Origin: Porticoccus sp. | Lineage (GTDB): Bacteria > Pseudomonadota > Gammaproteobacteria > Pseudomonadales > Porticoccaceae | NCBI GenBank assembly: GCA_023261185.1 | Contig: JALRJN010000079.1 | Coordinates: forward strand, 1-40,737 | Reading direction: 5' to 3' | Length of the DNA: 40,737 nucleotides | Shown here: positions 1 through 6,736 of the stretch, piece after piece | How the letters are laid out: each line of letters begins with the position of its first letter | How positions within the stretch are numbered: the stretch's first letter is position 1 | Translations under genes and position numbers: made by a program | Notes under the pieces: model-generated | Told to the model about the DNA's origin: nothing | Seen by the model: the letters and a program-made list of their open reading frames with translations, nothing else | Database searches by the model: none

Positions 1-472
1 TTATCTCGTCAGGATTAACAGCCAACCCCTCGTACTCCTGGTAAGCGATACTTGCGAGGGCGAACGCGGAGTACTGACTCAAGGGCAGAAGTCCCTCTTT
101 GCGGGTAGCAACTGCAATAAGGTCGGGGTGGTGGAGGTGGAAGGCACACTGATCTTCGTGACGTGCTAGGTGAACTGCACTGTGAATCGTAAATCCCGCC
201 GGGTTAATGTCGTACGGAAAGTCTGCATCGATCTTGTTGCCTTCAATATCAATTTTGACCAGATTGGATGCAGTTACCTCATCGAATCGCAGCCCAAATG
301 GGTTGATTAAAAGCTCTTCAGTGCCGGGGATGCGGGCCGAAATATGTGTATAGATAAGATCATCCCAGCCGTGTAGAACAACCAGTCGGTATGCAGCAGC
401 TAGAGAGATGCGTGTTTGCCACTCAATATCAGAAACTTTGCCGCGCAGATTCACTTGCGGAATGTTGTACAT
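1..472 (-). CDS. Class II aldolase/adducin family protein (partial, C-terminus outside window)
   Basis: Reading the minus strand from an ATG at 470-472 gives 157 residues with no stop before the window edge, so the C-terminus is missing. The fold signature of class II aldolases/adducins is clear: a loop HGWDDLIYTHISARIPG (residues 34-50), then ELLINPFGLRFDEV, and the zinc-binding stretch FHLHHPD with His112 and His114. In L-fuculose-phosphate aldolase a catalytic Glu lies 19 residues before the first of these histidines; here that position is Gly93 (PAGFTIHSA), as in the adducin-like and uncharacterised members. It may therefore not be a sugar-phosphate aldolase, and the substrate cannot be read from sequence. 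The third zinc histidine would lie outside the window. No partner gene is visible; upstream is a long regulatory region shared with tRNA-Ser. Confidence 0.85.
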   Translation of the reverse strand, partial: MYNIPQVNLRGKVSDIEWQTRISLAAAYRLVVLHGWDDLIYTHISARIPGTEELLINPFGLRFDEVTASNLVKIDIEGNKIDADFPYDINPAGFTIHSAVHLARHEDQCAFHLHHPDLIAVATRKEGLLPLSQYSAFALASIAYQEYEGLAVNPDEI

Positions 473-724
473 AGTGTCACTCAAATAGTGTTTTTCGAAG
501 ATCAAATCCTATCACAGAGATTTCATCACAGGCACTGACAATAATCATGAATCCCTATTCTCCTGCCTGCTTAGCTTAGATCGTTAACGATTGGTCATCT
601 GCATTCAATTGATCTACCGAAGTTAACATTGATCGAATAACAACCGATTTGATCTAGAGTTGGTTGAAAACTGATCAACTGGACCATTTTTCTTACTTTT
701 TTGTTAAAAAAGAGTCCTTAATAG
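473..724. promoter_or_regulatory. Intergenic region with 20-bp phased TTGATC hexamers
   Basis: No gene is visible between the aldolase-family gene (minus) and the tRNA-Ser promoter (plus). The region holds a perfect 12-bp palindrome ATCGTTAACGAT at 580-591 and three identical TTGATC hexamers at 609-614, 629-634 and 649-654, spaced exactly 20 bp apart (about two helical turns). A near copy, CTGATC, lies at 671-676, inside the palindrome TGATCA, and a second GTTAAC lies at 622-627. Same-face spacing suggests an array of binding sites for one regulator acting on the aldolase-family gene, the tRNA promoter or both. The hexamer resembles an FNR half-site (TTGAT), but no copy is followed by the ATCAA half at the required 4-bp spacing. 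The regulator is unknown. Confidence 0.45.
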
Positions 725-752
725 TTGACAGAAAAACTGAGCAAGGTAACAT
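725..752 (+). promoter_or_regulatory. Sigma70 promoter of tRNA-Ser with GC-rich discriminator
   Basis: A perfect -35 TTGACA (725-730) is followed after 16 bp by TAACAT (747-752, four of six matches to the -10 consensus). The stretch between the -10 and the likely start (about 759) is GC-rich (TGCGCCC), the discriminator type typical of stringently controlled stable-RNA promoters. The mature tRNA begins at 769. Stringent control is inferred from this composition only. Confidence 0.6.
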
Positions 753-768
753 CTGCGCCCATCCTAAC

Positions 769-856
769 GGAGGGATGGCTGAGTGGTCGAAAGCACCGGT
801 CTTGAAAACCGACGAGTCGAGAGGCTCCCAGGGTTCGAATCCCTGCCCCTCCGCCA
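769..856 (+). tRNA. tRNA-Ser (anticodon UGA)
   Basis: Full cloverleaf with a long variable arm, as expected for serine. The acceptor strand GGAGGGA (769-775) pairs with CCCCTCC (846-852), with one A-C mismatch at the base of the stem. The anticodon loop CTTGAAAA carries TGA, reading UCA. The T arm is CAGGG TTCGAAT CCCTG, followed by discriminator G and an encoded CCA (854-856). The gene stands alone with its own promoter and terminator. Confidence 0.97.
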
Positions 857-862
857 TATTTT

Positions 863-893
863 AAAAACCCTTGTCATGCAGGGGTTTTTTTTT
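863..893 (+). terminator. Rho-independent terminator of tRNA-Ser
   Basis: An AAAACCC / GGGTTTT inverted repeat around a loop of about ten bases (TTGTCATGCA) runs into nine T residues, a few bases after the CCA end of the tRNA. Confidence 0.85.
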
Positions 894-949
894 GAGTATA
901 AATAACGACAGGCAGTGAAACTGCCGACGATGAAAAAGAGGTTTGAACA

Positions 950-1141
950 ATGGATAGACCACATGTAGAACGTGGAGACTGGATCATGCTGAAGGCATGT
1001 GAAGAGCAAGAAAGTGTGGAAGCCCGTGTCTACAATGTCCACGAAGACGGCACCCTGTTCGTGGGTTACCACATGGGCAGCTTTAAAACCATGAAGGCCA
1101 AGGCTATCTGGGCTGACACCTTTTGGAAAGTGATTGACTAG
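950..1141 (+). CDS. Small conserved-looking protein of unknown function (63 aa)
   Basis: A 63-residue acidic/basic mixed protein with no signal peptide and no membrane segment. It opens MDRPHVERGDWIMLKA and ends in a tryptophan-rich tail (AIWADTFWKVID). The alternation of short hydrophobic stretches (EARVYNVHEDGTLFVGYH) suggests a small beta-barrel such as an SH3- or KOW-like fold, but this is only an impression. A good ribosome site (AAAGAGG, 945 upstream region) precedes the ATG, and a strong bidirectional terminator follows. I do not recognise the family. It lies between tRNA-Ser and the helicase-associated-repeat gene and shares no operon with either. The clear start signal and terminator make a real gene likely. 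Confidence 0.7.
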   Translation: MDRPHVERGDWIMLKACEEQESVEARVYNVHEDGTLFVGYHMGSFKTMKAKAIWADTFWKVID

Positions 1142-1180
1142 GCCTTAGCCGCCCGGCAACCCGCCTTCAGGCTGGTGTGC

Positions 1181-1229
1181 ACCCAAACAAAAAAACACCG
1201 CGATAAACGCGGTGTTTTTTGTTTGGGTT
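1181..1229. terminator. Bidirectional Rho-independent terminator
   Basis: A very long hairpin: ACCCAAAC followed by A residues and CACCGCG, loop ATAAA, then CGCGGTG, T residues and GTTTGGGT. It has A-run and T-run on either side, so it can stop transcription from both converging genes (950-1141 plus and 1253-1987 minus). Confidence 0.9.
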
Positions 1230-1252
1230 GAAGCCAAAGCTAATAAGCTGTT

Positions 1253-1987
1253 TTACAGTGACGATTTCGGGCTTTCGGTATTATCGTTAGGCATCATGAC
1301 TATCAGGGGACTACCTTCAGTTGCAGCCCAGGAGAAGCCTATATCATTCAGGCGTTGCATTTTATCCTGCGAGAGAAAATTGAAATGCAGGTCAGCACGC
1401 TGTTTGACGACCCAGGCACCCAAGTCCAGATCACCATCAACCATATACTTTTCCGGAACCAGGCAATCGCCATTTTCGGCTTTGTAGGCTTCGAGTTGGC
1501 CAAAAGCCCTTTCCCACTCATACTCACGAATGTTCCATACAAAGTTGATAGCATCCAGGCGGTGAAACTTATCGCGTGGGTATACACCATCGTAATCACG
1601 CTGCGTTGCAACCCAAAGCCATAAAGGGAACTTTTTATCTTTACCTCGATAGCCCTTTGGAACGATGCAATGACCGTGCTCGTCATGAAAATTCTGCAAT
1701 TCAGAGAACCCAGTTTCCCAACGCAGGTCCTCCATATCCCAGATAAAATGCAGCTTATCCAGACGCTGGAATTGTTCCTCGGAAACTTTCCCTTCTGCAT
1801 AATCCCGGCGAACTTTTTCCACCCAATGCCAGAGAGAGTGGCCGTTTGAAGTCTTGTAACCATGGGGAACCAGGCAGTTGTTGTGTTCCTCACGGAAAGC
1901 CGCCATTTCGGCGAACCATTCTTCCCAAGGCACAGCATTCGTTTCTTCTAATTTGGTATCGTAGTCTTTCAGTTTTACATCATTCAT
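1253..1987 (-). CDS. Free-standing protein of three helicase-associated (HA) repeats
   Basis: The 244-residue protein consists of three tandem copies of about 63 residues: 21-84, 90-152 and 158-220. Each starts with W-E-x3-F, has an H/N-G/N-x-C-L/I-V-P step (NNCLVP, GHCIVP, GDCLVP), then L-x2-W-V, Q/V-R-x-D/D-Y, and ends with F-x-R-L-D/N-x-I-x-F-x-W. This matches the helicase-associated domain (PF03457 type), a three-helix module usually found C-terminal to DEAD/SNF2-type helicases and thought to bind nucleic acid. No helicase domain is fused and none is adjacent, so its role is unknown. Start choice: ATG at 1987 gives MNDVKLKDYD. In-frame TTG 2050 and ATG 2044 further upstream would add an odd cysteine-rich leader; no site has a clear ribosome-binding sequence. 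Confidence 0.8.
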   Translation of the reverse strand: MNDVKLKDYDTKLEETNAVPWEEWFAEMAAFREEHNNCLVPHGYKTSNGHSLWHWVEKVRRDYAEGKVSEEQFQRLDKLHFIWDMEDLRWETGFSELQNFHDEHGHCIVPKGYRGKDKKFPLWLWVATQRDYDGVYPRDKFHRLDAINFVWNIREYEWERAFGQLEAYKAENGDCLVPEKYMVDGDLDLGAWVVKQRADLHFNFLSQDKMQRLNDIGFSWAATEGSPLIVMMPNDNTESPKSSL

Positions 1988-2127
1988 AGCAGTATTTTTA
2001 TCGCATGGTGAAGAGGAGCAACAGTAATACATAACCACCAGCATACTCAAACGAGAAATGAGCCTATTTACTCAATTTCCTGGATTTGGGACCTTTGTTC
2101 GACTCAAATGTTACAAAGGGTACCCAA

Positions 2128-2136
2128 CCCCCCCCC
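2128..2136. repeat. Run of nine C residues in intergenic DNA
   Basis: A (C)9 homopolymer lies between the end of the magnesium transporter gene and the start region of the HA-repeat gene, about 80-140 bp upstream of the latter's possible starts. Just beyond it is a small inverted repeat (ATATGC, seven-base loop, GCATAT). A tract of this length can slip in replication; an effect on expression is conjecture. Confidence 0.4.
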
Positions 2137-2167
2137 ATATGCGGCCGATGCATATCGGCGGCAGTCT

Positions 2168-3346
2168 TTATAATAAAAGTGCAGTGGCCAGAAACAACAT
2201 TAACCCCATGCCCAGAATATCGGTAAATGTGGTGAGAAAAATACTGCTGGCCATCGCTGGATCCGCACCAAAGCGCCGTAAAGTAAGGGGCACTAGCACC
2301 CCGAAAATACCGCTCCCCGTACAGGCGCCTATCATGGCAATGAGAATGACAAGTGCCAGCATCATCGGCTGTTCTGCACCGCTGACGCCTGCATAAAGCC
2401 ACATAGCAATAGCTGCCACCACACCGACAAACAGACCATTCATCGCACCTAACACAATTTCCTTGCGCAGCAGCTTGCTTACCGGATAGCCGCCTAACTC
2501 TCCTAGGGTAATCCCCCTCAGAGTAATGGCAAGCGCCTGACAACCGGTGTTACCACTCTGCCCGGCTAATACCGGCAGGAACACTGCCAGTGCGACGATA
2601 CGAGCGATAGTATCCTCAAACATGCCTACCACAAATGCAGCGGCAAATGCCGTGATCAGGTTTACTTGAAGCCAGGGATGTCGCATCCGGAAAGCCTCTA
2701 GAATATTCGTGGTCACCCGTTCTTCCTTATCCAAGCCCACCATGGATCCCGACTGGGCACTGATCTCTGTCGCTATGTATTCAAACAGTTTCCAGCTGAA
2801 AACCAGGCCAATCAGGCGATTATTGTCGCCAACCACCGGGTAGAGCCGATAATGGCGTTTCAAGGCCTCGTTGACAGCCTGCGACATATCCGTATCGGCA
2901 GAGAATGCAAAGGGGTTTTCCGTCATGATCTCGCCTAGGGTTTGCGCTGGGCTGGCCAGTAACAGATCACGCATCGCAACCACACCCATCAGGTGAGAAC
3001 TGTCATCTACCACGTAGATATAGGTGATGCTCGAGACTTCCTGAAGATGAACGATGTAGTCTAGTGCGCCGGCCACAGTAGTCGTCTGGGGTAAAACCCC
3101 GATCGGGGCTGACATCAGGGTTTCAACCGTGCCTTTGATACCGCTAACGAGTTCAGAGGTTTCTGCAATGCTCTGGGAAGCCGTACCCGGTAAATGAGAA
3201 GCAATCAGCAATGCTTTTTCGGATGGAAGTTCTGTTAATACCTGATGGATCGTGTGCTGAGGCTGACCACCGAGTAGAGCTGCAGCACTGATAGGCTCCA
3301 AGCTGGCCACTTTTGTAAACAATTTTGAATGGGGGCTACTATCCAT
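2168..3346 (-). CDS. mgtE: MgtE-type magnesium transporter
   Basis: A 392-residue inner-membrane protein with the MgtE plan: a short N-terminal cytosolic part (about 1-90), two CBS motifs (about 90-150 and 155-210; GVVAMRDLLLA and LIGLVFSWKLFEYIA mark their ends), then about five membrane helices (230-392). Family motifs are present: LPVLAGQSGNTGCQALAI near residue 260, and DPAMASSIFLTTFTDILG near the end, whose Asp corresponds to the pore Mg2+-binding residue. MgtE imports Mg2+ and closes when the cytosolic domains bind Mg2+. The protein is shorter than the usual 450 residues because the N-terminal sensor domain is reduced, so gating may differ. Ribosome site AAAAGGTGG precedes the ATG. It appears monocistronic. 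Confidence 0.88.
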   Translation of the reverse strand: MDSSPHSKLFTKVASLEPISAAALLGGQPQHTIHQVLTELPSEKALLIASHLPGTASQSIAETSELVSGIKGTVETLMSAPIGVLPQTTTVAGALDYIVHLQEVSSITYIYVVDDSSHLMGVVAMRDLLLASPAQTLGEIMTENPFAFSADTDMSQAVNEALKRHYRLYPVVGDNNRLIGLVFSWKLFEYIATEISAQSGSMVGLDKEERVTTNILEAFRMRHPWLQVNLITAFAAAFVVGMFEDTIARIVALAVFLPVLAGQSGNTGCQALAITLRGITLGELGGYPVSKLLRKEIVLGAMNGLFVGVVAAIAMWLYAGVSGAEQPMMLALVILIAMIGACTGSGIFGVLVPLTLRRFGADPAMASSIFLTTFTDILGMGLMLFLATALLL

Positions 3347-3451
3347 TGCCTACCACCTTTTAACCTGGTTAATGATTATGCCTTTCAGCTTAGCAGAGCA
3401 CTCTTGGCTGTGAATGATTCCCAATATCGCTGATTCGGAATCGGGATGATA

Positions 3452-3476
3452 GTCCTATCACCTGGGGTGACAGGAC
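3452..3476. other. Inverted repeat upstream of mgtE
   Basis: GTCCTATCACC, three-base loop TGG, GGTGACAGGAC: an 11-bp stem with one A/C mismatch and no T-run. A second short palindrome, GATTC-G-GAATC, is at 3432-3442. Both lie in the 251-bp gene-free stretch between the GNAT-C39 gene and mgtE (3347-3597), about 105-130 bp upstream of mgtE. It could be an operator or an RNA hairpin in a long leader. Nothing else is recognised in the stretch. Confidence 0.4.
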
Positions 3477-3597
3477 AATAACCACTTTTTCACCACGAGA
3501 CTAAGAGGCGGCAATGGCAAAGTCCCCACAGAATACACCCTTATTTTTAGCACCTAATGCTGGTTTCGGCAGGAGATTATCGCGAGACGGAGGGCTT

Positions 3598-4710
3598 TTA
3601 GGGTTTATTGAGTATCAACGCTGTTCGAATCGGGTTTCGCCCAAATCGTGACATTTTCAAAAAATCTTCATTGGCAATTGGCAGGTGCTGATTATCAATG
3701 CCACTGGCACTCTGCTCGTCCGGGTTTGGATCGGGGTCATGGACATAGATACAATCTTCATCAAAACCACTCATGGTCACCCAGTGTGGGGCCTTGCGCC
3801 CGTCCATGCGGTAGGTGCTGATGAGGATAATTGGGATATTGCCCTTCCTGAATTCATTGATCAGGTCAGTATGGCGGAAATCCCGGTAGCGGATCTTGAT
3901 GGACTGCTTTTTTGCCTGGGACACAAACTCTTGGTGTACCAGTTCAATCACCCGCTTTTTGTTTTCATCCCGGACACTGTCCACAAACAGTGTGGTATCA
4001 CGATTGAGCCACACCTTTACACCGTAACCCCGCTGCTTGGCTGCCAGAGCAAGGCCCACCGGATGACAGCCTCCATGCCCGGACGTCATAAATATCGTGG
4101 TTGCTTCACGCCAGATCTGTAACTCCTCATGCTGATTCGGGCTATAGGATTTGGACAGGCCTCGCATGGCCATCATCAATGCTGCAGGGCCACAGGTAAA
4201 ATTGGTTGTCTGGGGTATCCAGGGTATCGCCCGGTTTTCTGCTACGGGCGGCACCGTGCGTATGCACTTCTGCATGCGAAGCGCATCATGGCTGTCCTCG
4301 TAATAGTTGCGGTAAATACCAAAGGGCTGATAACCCAGGGAATTATAAAGAGCGATGGCCGCAGCATTGTCGACATTCACTTCCAGTCGCAAAAATACTC
4401 TGCCTGCTGCTTTGCTCAGCTTTTCGCCCTCCTCCATCAGTTTTCTGCCAATGCCAAAGCTCCTGAACGACGGGTCAATGGCGATGGAATACAGCCGGGC
4501 CAGCGCTGTACCTCGAAAGAAAATGATCAGGCTGTACCCCACCAGCTGGGAATCGGCTTCCGCCACGATGAACGCGCAGTGATCCACCTGAATCCAGTGC
4601 CGAAAGCTGCGTCGACTGAGTCGATCGCTGGTAAAGCAGATTTTTTCCAGACGCAACAAGGCAGCCAGATCCGACCCTGCTGCAGGCCGGAACTTTACAT
4701 CTGAATTCAT
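3598..4710 (-). CDS. Fusion of GNAT acetyltransferase and C39-like cysteine peptidase (DUF3335 type)
   Basis: A 370-residue two-domain cytosolic protein. Residues 5-150 are a GNAT N-acetyltransferase resembling RimI: acetyl-CoA loop RSFGIG (83-88) and the typical LEVNVDNAAAIALYNSLGY stretch (109-127). Residues 163-368 are a papain-fold C39-like peptidase: PQTTNFTCGPAALMMAM with Gln167 and nucleophile Cys173, His309 (APHWVTMSGF) and Asp325 (VHDPDP) forming the expected catalytic set. The fusion is a known architecture that I recall near RimK-like ATP-grasp ligases and DUF2817 peptidases, implying peptide or protein-terminus modification; no ligase is seen here. The ATG overlaps the stop of the upstream DUF2817 gene by 4 bases (ATGA), which implies translational coupling. 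The substrate is unknown. Confidence 0.85.
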   Translation of the reverse strand: MNSDVKFRPAAGSDLAALLRLEKICFTSDRLSRRSFRHWIQVDHCAFIVAEADSQLVGYSLIIFFRGTALARLYSIAIDPSFRSFGIGRKLMEEGEKLSKAAGRVFLRLEVNVDNAAAIALYNSLGYQPFGIYRNYYEDSHDALRMQKCIRTVPPVAENRAIPWIPQTTNFTCGPAALMMAMRGLSKSYSPNQHEELQIWREATTIFMTSGHGGCHPVGLALAAKQRGYGVKVWLNRDTTLFVDSVRDENKKRVIELVHQEFVSQAKKQSIKIRYRDFRHTDLINEFRKGNIPIILISTYRMDGRKAPHWVTMSGFDEDCIYVHDPDPNPDEQSASGIDNQHLPIANEDFLKMSRFGRNPIRTALILNKP

Positions 4711-5813
4711 TTCGCTGCTCCCGAGTTTCCCGAAAGACCCTGCAAGGCCTGCTGTATGACCTGTCGTGCTCTGAAAATCACAGCCTCACGCCAGCCAATA
4801 TCCTGAGGATTAAAATGAGCCTCCATTCGCGCCCCGGCTTCATCTTTGGACAAGGCATCTGGAACTCCTCCGCGCCAGGCACAAGCCTCATCATGTAACA
4901 CGGCAAATAGTGAATCTGTGCCCAAGGTGCCAAATTCCAGTGTTACAAAACAGCTCTCGCTCCCCATCACCTTATGCCATCCGTAATCCAACAAACCGAG
5001 CTTGGGGACCGAGCAGGATGTTCCCCGATCCGGTAGCCCACAACCCGGACCAAACCATTGCCTGGCGGTGCGAACGGAACCGCTATCCGCGGGATGATCA
5101 CAGATCACCTCACCGTATCCATAAGGTCCCAGACCCGTATGAACGTCAATGACCGCCAACTGCCTTTCTGACAGTCTGAACCCATTGATCAAACCCTCAA
5201 TCACTTCGCGACTGAAGCTGGGGCCTGAACCACCATAAAACGGTCCATCGGGGTCGGCGTACTGACCGCCACTATAGGCAATTTCATACTCCCGCTGCCC
5301 CACTCTATTACGAAAGCTGTGGATAGCACGTTCCCGTACTGCGCTATCAACAATCCCCAACAAGGGTTGAAGCTCCAGGTACCCAGGGTTCTCGGGTAGA
5401 GGTTGGGTGAAATCGATAAAGTTTCTGTTAACGTCAATACCCTGGTCGTCACAGCGGCGGTAATTGGCGTAACCCCAGGGATTAAGTGCATGAATCAGTA
5501 GCAGAGCCGTATCGGGGGGCAAATGCAACAGACCGGTATCCAGCTGGCGAAGACAATCCAGCTCCACCGCACTGCCCGCATACCCCTCCACACCATGTGT
5601 ACCACTGATCAGCACCAGAACTTTGGGAGCAGCGTCAGGGCCAACCCAAGCCGTTTGGCATCGCAGCTCCTGAACATGGTCCAGGGTGAAATCATTCTGG
5701 TGGTGAGTGGCGGATAGTCTGTGGAGGGCTTCTTGCCATAAATCACAGGCCTGGCGGTAATCCTTCGGGAAAATATCCTCGGAGAACGCCTGCAACAAAC
5801 TGATGTACGACAT
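4707..5813 (-). CDS. DUF2817 / M14-like zinc carboxypeptidase family protein
   Basis: A 368-residue protein without signal peptide. M14 metallopeptidase features are visible in order: zinc motif GTHGVEG (His73, Glu76), HALNPWGYANYRR (108-120), substrate-binding DVNRNF (127-132), third zinc ligand VIDVHTGLGPYG (His225), and a likely catalytic acid TLEFGTLG (Glu293). This matches the DUF2817 branch of succinylglutamate desuccinylase/carboxypeptidase-like enzymes, which hydrolyse amide or peptide bonds. It is first in a two-gene unit with the GNAT-C39 fusion (4-base overlap), so the two probably act on the same substrate; that substrate is not known. It is divergent from msrA across 152 bp with no clear promoter motif. 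Confidence 0.82.
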   Translation of the reverse strand: MSYISLLQAFSEDIFPKDYRQACDLWQEALHRLSATHHQNDFTLDHVQELRCQTAWVGPDAAPKVLVLISGTHGVEGYAGSAVELDCLRQLDTGLLHLPPDTALLLIHALNPWGYANYRRCDDQGIDVNRNFIDFTQPLPENPGYLELQPLLGIVDSAVRERAIHSFRNRVGQREYEIAYSGGQYADPDGPFYGGSGPSFSREVIEGLINGFRLSERQLAVIDVHTGLGPYGYGEVICDHPADSGSVRTARQWFGPGCGLPDRGTSCSVPKLGLLDYGWHKVMGSESCFVTLEFGTLGTDSLFAVLHDEACAWRGGVPDALSKDEAGARMEAHFNPQDIGWREAVIFRARQVIQQALQGLSGNSGAAK

Positions 5814-5965
5814 ACCAGCACCCTGAACGATATCGCGATCATAGCGGCAAAACGGTTAACCCGTAAGTGGTCAAATGCCTTTAGCACCCAGCGAAGCCGT
5901 TGAACCCTGTTCCTCGATTCGGGTCAAACAGACTTACAGATCATCAACATCCATGGTTAGGAATT

Positions 5966-6571
5966 ATGCGCGTTCGTGCCGTACTCATATTAGCTATTAT
6001 CGTCCACTCTTCTCTGGCCTTTTCAGCCACCGAAAAAGCCATCTTTGCCGGTGGTTGTTTCTGGTGCATGGAGCCGCCTTTTGACAAGCTGGAGGGTGTC
6101 ATTACCACGGTCTCCGGATATACCGGTGGCAGCAAGGAAAACCCCACCTACCGTGAAGTATCCTCCGGTCAAAGCGGCCATTTTGAAGCAGTAGAAGTCA
6201 CTTACGATCCAGAAATGATCACTTACCAGCAGTTATTGGTAACCTTCTGGACGAATATTGATCCGCTGAATAGCAAAGGTCAGTTCTGTGACCGCGGCAG
6301 CCAGTATTTAAGCGCTATCTTTTATCTCAACGAAGCGCAAGAAAAGGCCGCAAGAGCATCCAAACAGGCACTGACCGATAGCTACCTGTTCAACAAGGAC
6401 ATCGTTACCCGAATACTACCCGTGAAAACGTTTTTCCCTGCGGAAAGTTACCATCAGGATTACTACATGAAGAACCCGCTGAAATACCACTACTACAGGA
6501 ATGGCTGTGGTCGCGATGTTCGTCTTAAGCAATTATGGAAAGGAGCAACGCTTCCATTTTCATCCAATTAA
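5966..6571 (+). CDS. msrA: Exported peptide-methionine (S)-S-oxide reductase MsrA
   Basis: A 201-residue protein. MsrA reduces methionine-S-sulfoxide in proteins using a catalytic cysteine. The signature GGCFWCMEPPFDKLEGV is present (catalytic Cys31 in GCFW), followed by GYTGG, HFEAVEVTYDP, FWTNIDPLNSKGQFCDRGSQY, YHQDYY, and a likely resolving cysteine in NGCGRD near the C-terminus. The ATG at 5966 has an AGGA ribosome site 6 bases upstream and begins MRVRAVLILAIIVHSSLAFS, a convincing signal peptide, so the enzyme probably works in the periplasm rather than the cytosol. In-frame starts further upstream (5900) would bury that signal and are less likely. The HemN-like gene follows after 165 bp. 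Confidence 0.93.
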   Translation: MRVRAVLILAIIVHSSLAFSATEKAIFAGGCFWCMEPPFDKLEGVITTVSGYTGGSKENPTYREVSSGQSGHFEAVEVTYDPEMITYQQLLVTFWTNIDPLNSKGQFCDRGSQYLSAIFYLNEAQEKAARASKQALTDSYLFNKDIVTRILPVKTFFPAESYHQDYYMKNPLKYHYYRNGCGRDVRLKQLWKGATLPFSSN

Positions 6572-6736
6572 TGACGCTTTGCCTATTTCCCTGAAGACAG
6601 GCTTGTATAAAAAACTGGCACCTGCCGAATTAGCCAGGGCTGAAATTCCACACCGGTTTGACGCATATCAACTGTCAATCCGCGAGCTGGGGTTAGTGTT
6701 ACCCAATCCCCGCAGAAACATCACGGGCAAGGGAAC

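Noticed and set aside
609..676. The TTGATC copies as complete FNR boxes
   Set aside because: None has an ATCAA half-site four bases downstream; at 649 the partner is AGTTG, at 609 CGAAG.
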